Source: Competibacter_A sp037045685 (GTDB taxonomy: Bacteria > Pseudomonadota > Gammaproteobacteria > Competibacterales > Competibacteraceae). From it: a stretch of 64,000 bases of DNA. Below the pieces are notes generated by a model. The model was not told where the DNA came from, did not search any database, and was given only the letters and a program-made list of their open reading frames with translations. Below are positions 23,503 to 32,186 of this stretch, in pieces. The stretch spans positions 1-64,000 of the forward strand of contig JBAOII010000009.1 of the NCBI GenBank assembly GCA_037045685.1. Direction: 5' to 3'. Numbering within the stretch: the stretch's first letter is position 1; each line of letters opens with the position of its first letter. Made by a program: the position numbers and the translations under genes.

Positions 23503-25110
23503 TCACATCCTGAACAGGCCGAACCGGGTCGGCGCGATGGGCGTGTTGAGCGCGGCCGACAGCGACAGGCCGAGAATGCGCCGGCTCTGGGCGGGATCGA
23601 CCACCCCGTCGTCCCACAGCCGGGCCGTGGCGTAATACGGATGGCCCTGCTCCTCGTATTGCGCGCGGATCGGCGCCTTGAACGCTTCTTCGTCCTCCTT
23701 GCTCCAGACGCCGCCGCCGGCCTCGATCCCGTCCCGGCGCACGGTCGCCAGCACGCTGGCCGCCTGCTCGCCGCCCATCACCGAAATCCGGCTGTTGGGC
23801 CACATCCACAGGAAACGCGGCGAATAGGCCCGGCCGCACATGCCGTAATTGCCGGCGCCGAAGCTGCCGCCGATCAGCAGGGTGATCTTGGGGACCTGCA
23901 CGGTGGAGACGGCGGTGACCATCTTCGCGCCGTCCTTGGCGATGCCGCCGTTTTCGTACTTGCGGCCCACCATGAAGCCGGTGATGTTTTGCAGGAACAG
24001 CAGCGGAATGCCGCGCTGCCCGCACAGTTCGATGAAGTGCGCGCCTTTCTGGGCCGATTCCGAAAACAGGATGCCGTTGTTGGCGATCACGCCGACCGGA
24101 TAGCCGTGCAGTTGGGCGAAGCCGGTGACCAGGGTGCTGCCGTAGCGGGCCTTGAATTCGTCGAAGCGCGAGCCGTCCACGATCCGGGCGACGATTTCCC
24201 GCACGTCGTAGGGCTTGCGGGTGTCGGTGGGCAGGATGCCGTAGATTTCCTCCGGGTCGTAAATCGGCTCCTCACCGCGACCCAGGGCGAGGTTCACCGG
24301 CTTGACGCGGTTGAGGTTGGCCAGAATCCGCCGGGCGATGTAGAGGGCGTGCGCGTCGTTCTCGGCCAAGTGGTCGGCCACCCCGGAAATGCGGGTATGC
24401 ACGTCGCCGCCGCCCAGATCCTCGGCGCTGACGACTTCGCCGGTGGCGGCTTTCACCAGCGGCGGGCCGCCGAGAAAAATGGTGCCCTGATTCTTGACGA
24501 TGATGGTTTCATCGGACATGGCCGGCACGTAGGCGCCGCCGGCGGTGCAGGAACCCATCACCACGGCGATCTGGGCGATGCCCTGCGCCGACAGGTTGGC
24601 CTGGTTGTAGAAAATGCGGCCGAAGTGGTCCCGGTCGGGAAAAACCTCGTCCTGCTTGGGCAGAAACGCCCCGCCGGAATCGACCAGATACACGCAGGGC
24701 AGCCGGTTTTGCTCGGCGATTTCCTGGGCGCGCAGGTGTTTTTTGACGGTCATCGGGTAATAGGTGCCGCCCTTCACCGTGGCGTCGTTGGCCACGATCA
24801 TGCACTCGCCGCCCTGCACCCGGCCGATGCCGGTGATGAGGCCGGCCGCCGGCGCGTCGTTGTCGTACAGGCCGTAGGCCGCCAGTTGGCCGATTTCCAG
24901 GAAAGGCGCGCCGGGGTCGATCAGGTGGTTGACCCGTTCCCGCGGCAGCAATTTTCCTCGGGCGACGTGCTTCTGGCGGGCGGCTTCGCTGCCGCCCTGG
25001 GCCACCTCGGCGACCTTGGCGCGCAAATCGGCGACCAGGACCCGCATCGCCTCGGCGTTGGCGCGAAACTCGGTCGAGCGGGGATCGATCCGGGATTTGA
25101 TGACGCTCAC
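23503..25110 (-). CDS. liuB: 3-methylcrotonyl-CoA carboxylase, beta (carboxyltransferase) subunit
   Basis: A 535-residue carboxyltransferase starting at GTG 25110 (VSVIKSRIDPRS). The GTG overlaps the stop of the dehydrogenase gene (GTGA), so the open frame extending further upstream is not used. Landmarks: KLLPRERVNHLIDPGAPFLE, VANDATVKGGTYYPMTVKK, GGAFLPKQDEVFPDRDHFGR, GSCTAGGAYVPAMSDE, FLGGPPLVKAATGE, LFLQNITGFMVGRKYE and SFGAGNYGMCGRAY. It moves the carboxyl group from biotin to 3-methylcrotonyl-CoA. Confidence 0.96.
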   Translation of the reverse strand: MSVIKSRIDPRSTEFRANAEAMRVLVADLRAKVAEVAQGGSEAARQKHVARGKLLPRERVNHLIDPGAPFLEIGQLAAYGLYDNDAPAAGLITGIGRVQGGECMIVANDATVKGGTYYPMTVKKHLRAQEIAEQNRLPCVYLVDSGGAFLPKQDEVFPDRDHFGRIFYNQANLSAQGIAQIAVVMGSCTAGGAYVPAMSDETIIVKNQGTIFLGGPPLVKAATGEVVSAEDLGGGDVHTRISGVADHLAENDAHALYIARRILANLNRVKPVNLALGRGEEPIYDPEEIYGILPTDTRKPYDVREIVARIVDGSRFDEFKARYGSTLVTGFAQLHGYPVGVIANNGILFSESAQKGAHFIELCGQRGIPLLFLQNITGFMVGRKYENGGIAKDGAKMVTAVSTVQVPKITLLIGGSFGAGNYGMCGRAYSPRFLWMWPNSRISVMGGEQAASVLATVRRDGIEAGGGVWSKEDEEAFKAPIRAQYEEQGHPYYATARLWDDGVVDPAQSRRILGLSLSAALNTPIAPTRFGLFRM

Positions 25111-26282
25111 CGGGCGCTCTCGGCGAACAGCTCCCGCCCGATCAGCATCCGGCGGATTTCCGAGGTGCCCGCGCCGATCTCGTAGAGCTTGGCGTCCCGC
25201 CACAGTCGCCCGGTGGGAAATTCGTTGTTGTAACCGTTGCCGCCCAACACCTGAATCGCTTCCCCCGCCATCCAGGTCGCTTTTTCCGAGGCGTAGAGGA
25301 TGGCGCCGGCGGCGTCCTTGCGCAGCGCGCGGGCGTGGTCGGCGCGGTCGCAGGCCTGCCCGACCGCGTAGACGTAGGCGCGGCACGCTTGCCAGGTCGT
25401 GTATAAATCGGCCAGCTTGCCCTGCATGAGCTGGAATTCGCCGATGGGCGCACCGAACTGCTCGCGGTCGTGCAGGTAGGGCACCACCACGTCCATGCAC
25501 GCGGCCATGATGCCCAGCGGACCGCCGGCCAGCACGGCGCGCTCGTAGTCCAATCCGGACATCAGCACCTTGACGCCGTTGCCGACGCCGCCCAGCACGT
25601 TTTCTTCCGGCACCTCGCAGTCGTCGAAGAACAGCGGATAGGTGTTGGAGCCGCGCATCCCCAGCTTGTCCAGATGGGTGCCGTGGCTGAAGCCCTTGAA
25701 GCGCTTTTCGACGATAAAGGCGGTGATGCCTCTGGGGCCGGCGCCGAGGTCGGTCTTGGCGTAGATGACCAGCGTGTCGGCGTCGCCGCCGTTGGTGATC
25801 CACATCTTGCTGCCGTTCAGGACGTAACGGTCGCCCTTTCGGTCGGCGCGCAGCTTCATCGACACCACGTCGGAGCCGGCGTTGGGCTCGGTCATCGCCA
25901 GCGCCCCGACATGCTCGCCGGACACCAGCTCGGGCAGATAGCGGGCTTTCTGTGCGGCGGTGCCGTTGCGATGGATCTGGTTCACGCACAGGTTGGAGTG
26001 GGCGCCGTAGGACAGCCCGACCGAGGCCGACGCCCGAGAGATTTCCTCCATGACCAGGATGTGCGCCAGATAGCCCATATCGACGCCGCCGTACTCCTCG
26101 CCGACGGTCATGCCGAGCAGCCCCATCTCGCCGAACTTCTTCCACAGATCGGCGGGGAACCGGTTGGCCCGGTCGATCTGGTCGGCCCGGGGGGCGATCT
26201 CCTTGCCGGCGAACGCGCGCACGGTATCGCGCAGCATGTCGAGGGTTTCGCCCCAATCGAAGCTCAGGCTATGGAAGGACAT
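25107..26282 (-). CDS. liuA: Isovaleryl-CoA dehydrogenase
   Basis: A 391-residue FAD enzyme and the first gene of the liu operon. The start at 26282 has an AGGAG site. Motifs: ALAMTEPNAGSDVVSMK, KMWITNGGDADTLVIYAKT, the catalytic base Glu in SGLDYERAVLAGGPLGIM (the position of human IVD Glu254) and QVLGGNGYNNEFPTGRLWRD. It oxidises isovaleryl-CoA to 3-methylcrotonyl-CoA and passes electrons to ETF; an ETF-ubiquinone oxidoreductase is encoded near 57 kb. Confidence 0.96.
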   Translation of the reverse strand: MSFHSLSFDWGETLDMLRDTVRAFAGKEIAPRADQIDRANRFPADLWKKFGEMGLLGMTVGEEYGGVDMGYLAHILVMEEISRASASVGLSYGAHSNLCVNQIHRNGTAAQKARYLPELVSGEHVGALAMTEPNAGSDVVSMKLRADRKGDRYVLNGSKMWITNGGDADTLVIYAKTDLGAGPRGITAFIVEKRFKGFSHGTHLDKLGMRGSNTYPLFFDDCEVPEENVLGGVGNGVKVLMSGLDYERAVLAGGPLGIMAACMDVVVPYLHDREQFGAPIGEFQLMQGKLADLYTTWQACRAYVYAVGQACDRADHARALRKDAAGAILYASEKATWMAGEAIQVLGGNGYNNEFPTGRLWRDAKLYEIGAGTSEIRRMLIGRELFAESAR

Positions 26283-26424
26283 TTCGTCTCCTGGTCGGCG
26301 TTCGGGGTTCTGCCGGCGCCGCCGCGCTCCGGCAAACCGCATAAAATTCGATTCTCGAAGCAAAGATACCGCTTTTATTTAAAAAAGTGAACACAAATTC
26401 AAAAATTGAGGTTATACTCATTTC
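26283..26424. promoter_or_regulatory. Divergent promoter region between liu operon and tetR
   Basis: This 142-base region is markedly AT-rich from 26340 on. A TATACT hexamer at 26413-26418 lies 7 bases before the tetR ATG. The imperfect palindrome CAAATTCAAAAATTG (26394-26408) lies just upstream and is a candidate TetR-family operator. No convincing -35 box could be placed for either direction. Confidence 0.45.
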
Positions 26425-27039
26425 ATGGTTTACCGACGCTCGCCCCTGATGGAGAAAAGGCTCGCCAACAACCGGGATCGAATCTTGCTGGCGGCGCGCA
26501 AGCTGGTCGCGGAAGGCGGGTTCCGAGAAGCGCAGATCGCGGCGGTCGCGGCGGTCGCGGGGATCTCCACCGGGATGATCTACCGCTACTTCCCGTCCAA
26601 GGCGGAGCTGTTCGTGGAAGTGCTGGGCGCCGCCGTCGAAGAGGAAATCAAGATCTTGACCGACATCGCCGCCGGTCCCGAATCGGCCGGCGAGCGGCTG
26701 GGCGCCGCGGTGACTTGCTTCGTCCGCCGCGCTCTGAAAGGGCCGAATCTGGCCTACGCTTTTGTCTTCGAGCCGGTGGATCCGGAAGTGGACACCGCCC
26801 GGATCCGGTATCGGAAGAAGTTTGGCGATGTGTTCAAGGCCATCCTGACCGACGGCATCGCCAAAGGGGAATTGCCCGATCAGGACCCCGATGCGAGCGC
26901 GGCCTGCATCGTGGGCGCGTTCACCGAGGCGCTGGTCGGTCCCATCGGGCCGACGACGCGCAACGTGCGCGACAAGGAGCGCTTGGTGGAGTGCATTCGA
27001 GCCTTCTGCCTGCGGGCGGTCGGCGGCGGTTCCGAGTAG
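26425..27039 (+). CDS. TetR-family transcriptional regulator (LiuQ/acyl-CoA type by context)
   Basis: A 204-residue regulator. The N-terminal helix-turn-helix (NRDRILLAARKLVAEGGF, AAVAGISTGMIYRYFPSKAEL) is textbook TetR; the ligand domain follows. It diverges from the complete liu operon and precedes the acyl-CoA synthetase/liv cluster, so it could repress either. TetR-type LiuQ regulators of liu genes are known in proteobacteria; equating this gene with LiuQ is inference. If the TATACT is its -10, the mRNA would start at or next to the ATG (leaderless). Confidence 0.85.
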   Translation: MVYRRSPLMEKRLANNRDRILLAARKLVAEGGFREAQIAAVAAVAGISTGMIYRYFPSKAELFVEVLGAAVEEEIKILTDIAAGPESAGERLGAAVTCFVRRALKGPNLAYAFVFEPVDPEVDTARIRYRKKFGDVFKAILTDGIAKGELPDQDPDASAACIVGAFTEALVGPIGPTTRNVRDKERLVECIRAFCLRAVGGGSE

Positions 27040-27196
27040 ACGGTGAGCGGTTTATTTGCCTTCCGATTCCTTTTTCTGGAGTCGTGAACGCGGGAGCGGA
27101 AGGCTTTCCCGGCCACAACGACGATTAAAACGACGCGACAAACCACCGAATGACCGCATCCGGCCGCCGGGAGCCAGGGATCGGTCGGAGAAGACG

Positions 27197-29164
27197 ATGT
27201 CATCGGAGCGCACCGTCGGCAATGCGGACGGGGCGCGGACTTTTCCGCGCCTGCTGTTTCACCACGCCCGGACGCGGGGCGACGCGCCCGCCATCCGCGA
27301 GAAAGATCTCGGCATCTGGCAGATCTGGACTTGGGCCGAGGTCGCCGAACGGGTGCGTGCCCTGGCGTGCGGCCTGGCGGCGCTGGGTTTCCAGCGCGGC
27401 GACAACCTCGCCATCATCGGCGACAACCGCCCGCATCTGTACATGATGATGAGCGCGGCGCAGTGCTTGGGAGGCGTGCCGGTGCCGCTCTATCAGGATG
27501 CGGTGGCGGCGGAAATGCTGTTCGTCCTCCAGGATGCCGCCGTGCGCTTCGCGGCGGTGGAGAATCAGGAGCAGGTCGACAAGCTGCTGGAAATCGGGGA
27601 TCAGGCGCCCCGGCTCGAACACATCGTCTACGACGACCCGCGCGGGATGCGCCACTACAATCAGCCCTTTCTCCACGACATGCACGCCCTGATGGAGCTG
27701 GGGCGGATTCACGACCGCAACCATCCCGATTTTCTCGACGCCGAAGTGGCGCAGGGCCGAGCCGACGACGTGTCGGTCATGCTCTACACCTCCGGCACCA
27801 CCGGCCAGCCCAAGGGCGTCTGCCAGACCCACGCCGCCTTCATCGCCGCCGCCCGAGGCAGCATGGAGATCGACCGGCTGGACCCCGGCGGCGATATTCT
27901 GTCCTACCTGCCGATGGCCTGGGTCGGCGACCACCTGTTTTCTTTCGCCCAGGCGCTGGTGGTCGGGTTCACCATCAATTGCCCGGAATCCACCGACACG
28001 GTGACGACCGATCTGCGGGAAATCGGGCCGACCTACTATTTCGCCCCGCCCCGGGTGTTCGAGAGCCTGCTGACTTCCATCATGATCCGCATGGAGGACG
28101 CCGGCCTCCTCAAGCGCAAGCTGTTCCATTATTTCCTGGGCGTGGCCAAACGCTGCGGGGTGGATTTGCTCGACGGCAAGCCGGTGGGGCTGGGCGACCG
28201 CCTGCTCTACGGCTTGGGCGATCTGCTGATTTACGGCCCCTTGCGCAACGTGCTCGGCATGAGCCATATCCGCGTGGCCTATACCGCCGGCGCCGCCATC
28301 GGCCCCGATCTGTTCCGGTTCTACCGCTCCATCGGCATCAATCTCAAGCAGTTCTACGGCCAGACCGAGACCTGCGCCTACGTCTGCCTGCAACCGGACG
28401 GCGCCATCAAGTTCGATTCGGTCGGGCTGCCGGCCCCCGGCGTGGAGATCAAGATCGCCGACAGCGGCGAGGTGCTGGTCAAAGGGCCGATGCTGCTCAA
28501 AGAGTACTACCGGCGCCCGGACGCCACCGCCGAGTCGCTCGACGCCGAGGGCTACTTCATGACCGGCGACGCCGGCTTCCTCGACCCGGACGGCCACCTG
28601 AAGATCATCGACCGGGCCAAGGATGTCGGCAAGCTGGCGAACGGCGCGATGTTCGCGCCCAACTACATCGAAAACAAGCTCAAGTTTTTCCAGCACATCA
28701 AAGAAGCGGTCTGCTTCGGCCACGACCGGGAAATGGTCTGCGCCTTCATCAACATCGATGTGGGCGCGGTGGGCAACTGGGCCGAGCGGCGCAACATCGC
28801 CTATTCCGGCTACACCGATCTGGCCGGCAAGCCGGAGGTCTGCGAGCTGATCCGCGACTGCGTGGAGCAGGTCAACGCCGCCTTAACCCAAGATGCGATG
28901 GTGGCCGATTCGCAGATCCATCGCTTCCTGATCCTGCACAAGGAACTCGACCCCGACGACGACGAGCTGACCCGCACCCGCAAAGTGCGCCGCAACTTCG
29001 TCGCCAAGAAATACGCCGTGCTGATCGACGCGCTCTACGGCGGCAAAACCAGCCAGTTCATCACCACCGAGGTCAAGTTCGAGGACGGCCGGCGCGGGCA
29101 AGTCTCCGCCGATCTCAAGATCGTGGACGCCAAGGCTTTCCCGGCCGCGCGGAAGGCGGCGTGA
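27197..29164 (+). CDS. Long-chain-type AMP-forming acyl-CoA synthetase (FadD15-like)
   Basis: The 655-residue enzyme starts at ATG 27197 with GGAG 7 bases upstream. It has P-loop VMLYTSGTTGQPKGVCQTHA, LSYLPMAWVGDHLFSFAQ, the VAYTAGAAIGPDLF segment, FYGQTETCAY, YFMTGDAGFLD and a long C-terminus typical of the 600-residue synthetases. It makes acyl-CoA from a carboxylic acid with ATP. It heads a cluster with livG, H, M, K, F and a PaaK-like ligase, an arrangement seen in gene sets for aromatic or alicyclic acid catabolism, so its true substrate may not be a long-chain fatty acid. Confidence 0.9.
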   Translation: MSSERTVGNADGARTFPRLLFHHARTRGDAPAIREKDLGIWQIWTWAEVAERVRALACGLAALGFQRGDNLAIIGDNRPHLYMMMSAAQCLGGVPVPLYQDAVAAEMLFVLQDAAVRFAAVENQEQVDKLLEIGDQAPRLEHIVYDDPRGMRHYNQPFLHDMHALMELGRIHDRNHPDFLDAEVAQGRADDVSVMLYTSGTTGQPKGVCQTHAAFIAAARGSMEIDRLDPGGDILSYLPMAWVGDHLFSFAQALVVGFTINCPESTDTVTTDLREIGPTYYFAPPRVFESLLTSIMIRMEDAGLLKRKLFHYFLGVAKRCGVDLLDGKPVGLGDRLLYGLGDLLIYGPLRNVLGMSHIRVAYTAGAAIGPDLFRFYRSIGINLKQFYGQTETCAYVCLQPDGAIKFDSVGLPAPGVEIKIADSGEVLVKGPMLLKEYYRRPDATAESLDAEGYFMTGDAGFLDPDGHLKIIDRAKDVGKLANGAMFAPNYIENKLKFFQHIKEAVCFGHDREMVCAFINIDVGAVGNWAERRNIAYSGYTDLAGKPEVCELIRDCVEQVNAALTQDAMVADSQIHRFLILHKELDPDDDELTRTRKVRRNFVAKKYAVLIDALYGGKTSQFITTEVKFEDGRRGQVSADLKIVDAKAFPAARKAA

Positions 29165-29167
29165 GCG

Positions 29168-29950
29168 ATGAGCAGAGCCATCGGCGAGGTCATTCTCGAT
29201 CTGCAAAACATCTCGCTGCGCTTCGGCGGGGTCAAGGCGCTGACCGACATTTCCTTCGACGTGCGCGAGCACGAAATCCGCGCCATCATCGGCCCCAACG
29301 GCGCGGGCAAAAGCTCCATGCTGAACGTCATCAACGGCGTCTACCACCCGCAGGAAGGCGCCATCGTGTTCCATGGCCGGGAACGCAAAAAAATGAACCC
29401 GCACCGGGCGGCGCGACAAGGCATCGCCCGCACCTTTCAGAACATCGCGCTGTTCAAGGGCATGACCGTGCTGGACAACATCATGACCGGCCGCATCACC
29501 CGGATGAGAGCCAACATCGTCGAGCACGCTCTGTGGCTGGGTCGCGCCAGAAGGGAAGAGCTGGAGCACCGCAAGAAAGTCGAGGAAGTCATCGATTTCC
29601 TGGAAATCCAGCACATCCGCAAAACCCCGGTCAGCCGCCTGCCCTACGGCCTGCAAAAGCGGGTGGAACTGGGCCGGGCGCTGGCGGCGGAACCGTCCAT
29701 GCTGCTGCTGGACGAGCCGATGGCCGGAATGAACGTCGAGGAGAAACAGGACATGTGCCGCTTCATCCTCGATGTCAACGACCAGCTCGGCACCACCATC
29801 GTGCTGATCGAACACGATATGGGGGTGGTGATGGACATTTCCGACCGGGTGGTGGTGCTCGACTACGGCAAGAAGATCGGCGACGGCGTGCCGGACGAGG
29901 TGAGGAGCGATCCCGACGTGATTAAAGCCTATCTGGGCGCGGGGCATTAG
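29168..29950 (+). CDS. livG: Branched-chain-type ABC transporter ATPase LivG
   Basis: A 260-residue ABC ATPase: Walker A IGPNGAGKSSMLNVING, Q-loop GIARTFQNIALF, a signature region SRLPYGLQKRVELGRALA (LPYGLQ in place of LSGGQ, usual for LivG) and Walker B SMLLLDEPMAGMN. The start follows the synthetase stop by 3 bases. It powers uptake together with LivF; LivH and LivM are the membrane parts. Its partner genes are separated from it by an AT-rich inserted gene. Confidence 0.93.
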   Translation: MSRAIGEVILDLQNISLRFGGVKALTDISFDVREHEIRAIIGPNGAGKSSMLNVINGVYHPQEGAIVFHGRERKKMNPHRAARQGIARTFQNIALFKGMTVLDNIMTGRITRMRANIVEHALWLGRARREELEHRKKVEEVIDFLEIQHIRKTPVSRLPYGLQKRVELGRALAAEPSMLLLDEPMAGMNVEEKQDMCRFILDVNDQLGTTIVLIEHDMGVVMDISDRVVVLDYGKKIGDGVPDEVRSDPDVIKAYLGAGH

Positions 29951-30015
29951 CGAGCGGGTTCACAGCAACATAACAGACCATCTGTTTTTAACTAAACTAA
30001 TTAGAGAAATCCTTT

Positions 30016-31194
30016 ATGAATAAAATGATTATTTTTTGTGCTGATGGAACTTGGAACGGCCCAGGCCAAGACGATGACGAAGATTCTGTACCTGAATATA
30101 CCAACGTTTACAAATTATTTCTAACCCTTGCCGGAGCAATGTCTATAGATTCAATCAAAAAAGCCAATGAACAAGAAAAGGAATTGATAACGAGAAATGA
30201 CAACCGTTTATTGCAAGTTGTTAAATATATACATGGAGTTGGAGATTCGCATAATATCATACATAAAATTTTAGGGGGTGCTTTTGGGGCAGGAATCATT
30301 TCACGAATTGTACGCGGATATACATTTATCTCTCGTAATTACGAACCAAACGATAACATCGTCATAGTGGGATTTAGTCGAGGAGCTTATACCGCTAGGG
30401 CTTTAGCAGGATTGATCGCATCGCAAGGTCTATTGGCTAAACATTTAGTTCAGAATAATACTGAAGAAGAAAAAAAAGAAGCCTATAAATGCGGAGCTAG
30501 GGCATGGTATCTCTATCGAAAAGATAGTAAAAAGAGTGGCGCTTTCCTGGCAAACCTTGTTCAAGCGATGGATGATTTACCAGCATTTTTGTCCCGTGAC
30601 AGACTTTGCAAAGAAGATTTTATACCCATTGAGCATATTAAAGCGGTCGGCGTTTGGGATACAGTAGGGGCACTAGGCATTCCACGCTATGTGGATAATG
30701 AAAAATTAGACGTTTATAGATTTACAGATACCAAGTTAAGCCCCATAGTCGAAAACGGATTTCATGCTGTTTCATTAGATGATCGCAGACAAGATTTTAC
30801 ACCTACATTGTGGGATAAATCCGAGAGAATTACTCAAATTCTCTTTCCAGGAGCACATGCTGATGTAGGCGGCGGATATACCACGAAAAATAATGAGAGT
30901 GGCCTTTCAGATATCGCTTTAAAGTGGATGATCGATCAATTAAAAAGCATTGGCGCTCATTTTGACAACCAAGAGAGTTGGCAGTTTTTATACAAGCCAG
31001 ATATTAGAGGTACTGCTCATAAACCTTGGCTTTATCCTCCATTTAATTTAAAAAATATTAGAATACGGGCGCGTAACTTTAGCAATACCGCAATTAAAGA
31101 ACATCCGTCGATTTCAGAACGGATGGCCTTAGATAAAGTGCTTCATGATCCATGCGAAAAACCATCTCCTTATAAACCTCTCAATCGACCTTAG
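30016..31194 (+). CDS. DUF2235 alpha/beta hydrolase, Tle1-like (AT-rich, foreign)
   Basis: A 392-residue protein. MNKMIIFCADGTWNG is the DUF2235 N-terminus. Nucleophile Ser121 lies in VGFSRGAYTAR, an acid candidate Asp215 in GVWDTVGALG and His281 in FPGAHADVGGGY. This triad is that of Tle1-type T6SS phospholipase effectors. No signal peptide or transmembrane segment is obvious and no VgrG, PAAR or clear immunity gene adjoins it. Its base composition and codons (many AAA, AAT, TTA) differ strongly from its neighbours, and it sits between livG and livH on the same strand. It is likely recently acquired. The role (effector, phage defence, lipid hydrolase) is open. Confidence 0.88.
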   Translation: MNKMIIFCADGTWNGPGQDDDEDSVPEYTNVYKLFLTLAGAMSIDSIKKANEQEKELITRNDNRLLQVVKYIHGVGDSHNIIHKILGGAFGAGIISRIVRGYTFISRNYEPNDNIVIVGFSRGAYTARALAGLIASQGLLAKHLVQNNTEEEKKEAYKCGARAWYLYRKDSKKSGAFLANLVQAMDDLPAFLSRDRLCKEDFIPIEHIKAVGVWDTVGALGIPRYVDNEKLDVYRFTDTKLSPIVENGFHAVSLDDRRQDFTPTLWDKSERITQILFPGAHADVGGGYTTKNNESGLSDIALKWMIDQLKSIGAHFDNQESWQFLYKPDIRGTAHKPWLYPPFNLKNIRIRARNFSNTAIKEHPSISERMALDKVLHDPCEKPSPYKPLNRP

Positions 31195-31260
31195 GAAATC
31201 ACAAGGTTTCAAATCAGTAAGATTATCTCTTGGCAGGATTTATCCAAGGCAATAAAACCC

Positions 31261-32175
31261 ATGCGCTTTTTTCTGGAAGTCCTGATCAGCGGCCTGCTGT
31301 CCGGGGTGATGTATTCGCTGGTCGCGCTCGGCTTCGTGCTGATCTACAAGGCGTCCGGCGTGTTCAACTTCGCCCAGGGCGCGATGGTGTATCTGGCGGC
31401 GCTGTCGGTGGTCGGTTGCATGGAGAAGGGGGCGCCGCTGTGGCTGGCGATCCTGCTGGCCTTCGCCATCATGACCCTGTTCGGCGTCGCCACCGAAAAA
31501 TTCGTGTTGCGCAAGCTGGTCAACCAGCCGCCCATCGCCCTGTTCATGGCGACCATCGGCTTGGCCTTCTTCATCGAGGGACTCGCGCCGATGGTGTTCG
31601 GCAGCGACCCGCGCGCCCTGGATCTGGGCATCGTCGATGAGCCGATCGAGGCGATTCTCGACAACTGGGGCATGGTGATTTCCAAGTTCGACCTGGCGGC
31701 GGCGGGCATCGCGGCCCTGTTGGTGACGGCGCTGGCCCTGTTTTTCCAGTACACCCGGATCGGCCGGGCGCTGCGGGCGGTGGCCGACGACCATCAGGCG
31801 GCGCTGTCGGTCGGGATTCCCTTGCAGCACATCTGGGCCATCGTCTGGGGCGTGGCCGGTTTCGTGGCGCTGGTGGCCGGGATGCTGTGGGGGGCGCGCA
31901 ACGGCGTCCAGTTCGCGCTGACCTTCACCGCGCTCAAGGCGCTGCCGGTGCTGATCATCGGCGGCTTCACCTCGGTGCCGGGCGCCATCGTCGGCGGGCT
32001 GATCATCGGCGCCTCGGAAAAGCTGGCGGAGATTTATCTGCCGCCGCTGATGCAATCGGCCTTCGGCGGCAATTTCGGCGGCATCGAAGGCTGGTTCCCC
32101 TACGTGCTCGCCCTGTGCTTCCTGCTGGTTCGGCCCGAAGGGCTGTTCGGCGAAAAACACATCGACCGGGTTTAG
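31261..32175 (+). CDS. livH: Branched-chain-type ABC transporter permease LivH
   Basis: A 304-residue inner-membrane permease: MRFFLEVLISGLLSGVMYSL, LVALGFVLIYKASGVFNFAQ (the LivH signature), RALRAVADDHQAALSVGI (the cytoplasmic EAA-like loop), VIGGFTSVPGAIVGG and a C-terminal LVRPEGLFGEKH. It pairs with LivM 11 bases downstream. The start follows AAGG at a rather long 11-base spacing; the upstream 66 bases are part of the AT-rich insert, so its native leader may have been lost. Confidence 0.94.
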   Translation: MRFFLEVLISGLLSGVMYSLVALGFVLIYKASGVFNFAQGAMVYLAALSVVGCMEKGAPLWLAILLAFAIMTLFGVATEKFVLRKLVNQPPIALFMATIGLAFFIEGLAPMVFGSDPRALDLGIVDEPIEAILDNWGMVISKFDLAAAGIAALLVTALALFFQYTRIGRALRAVADDHQAALSVGIPLQHIWAIVWGVAGFVALVAGMLWGARNGVQFALTFTALKALPVLIIGGFTSVPGAIVGGLIIGASEKLAEIYLPPLMQSAFGGNFGGIEGWFPYVLALCFLLVRPEGLFGEKHIDRV

Positions 32176-32186
32176 GAGAGCGACCG

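Noticed and set aside
23503..26256. Reading the carboxyltransferase as a 917-residue protein
   Set aside because: The upstream 380 residues are a shadow of isovaleryl-CoA dehydrogenase. The family N-terminus begins at GTG 25110.
29974..29994. Mini-hairpin ACAGA/TCTGT plus T-run as a livG terminator
   Set aside because: A stem of only five weak pairs is unlikely to terminate; the downstream gene is probably read through.
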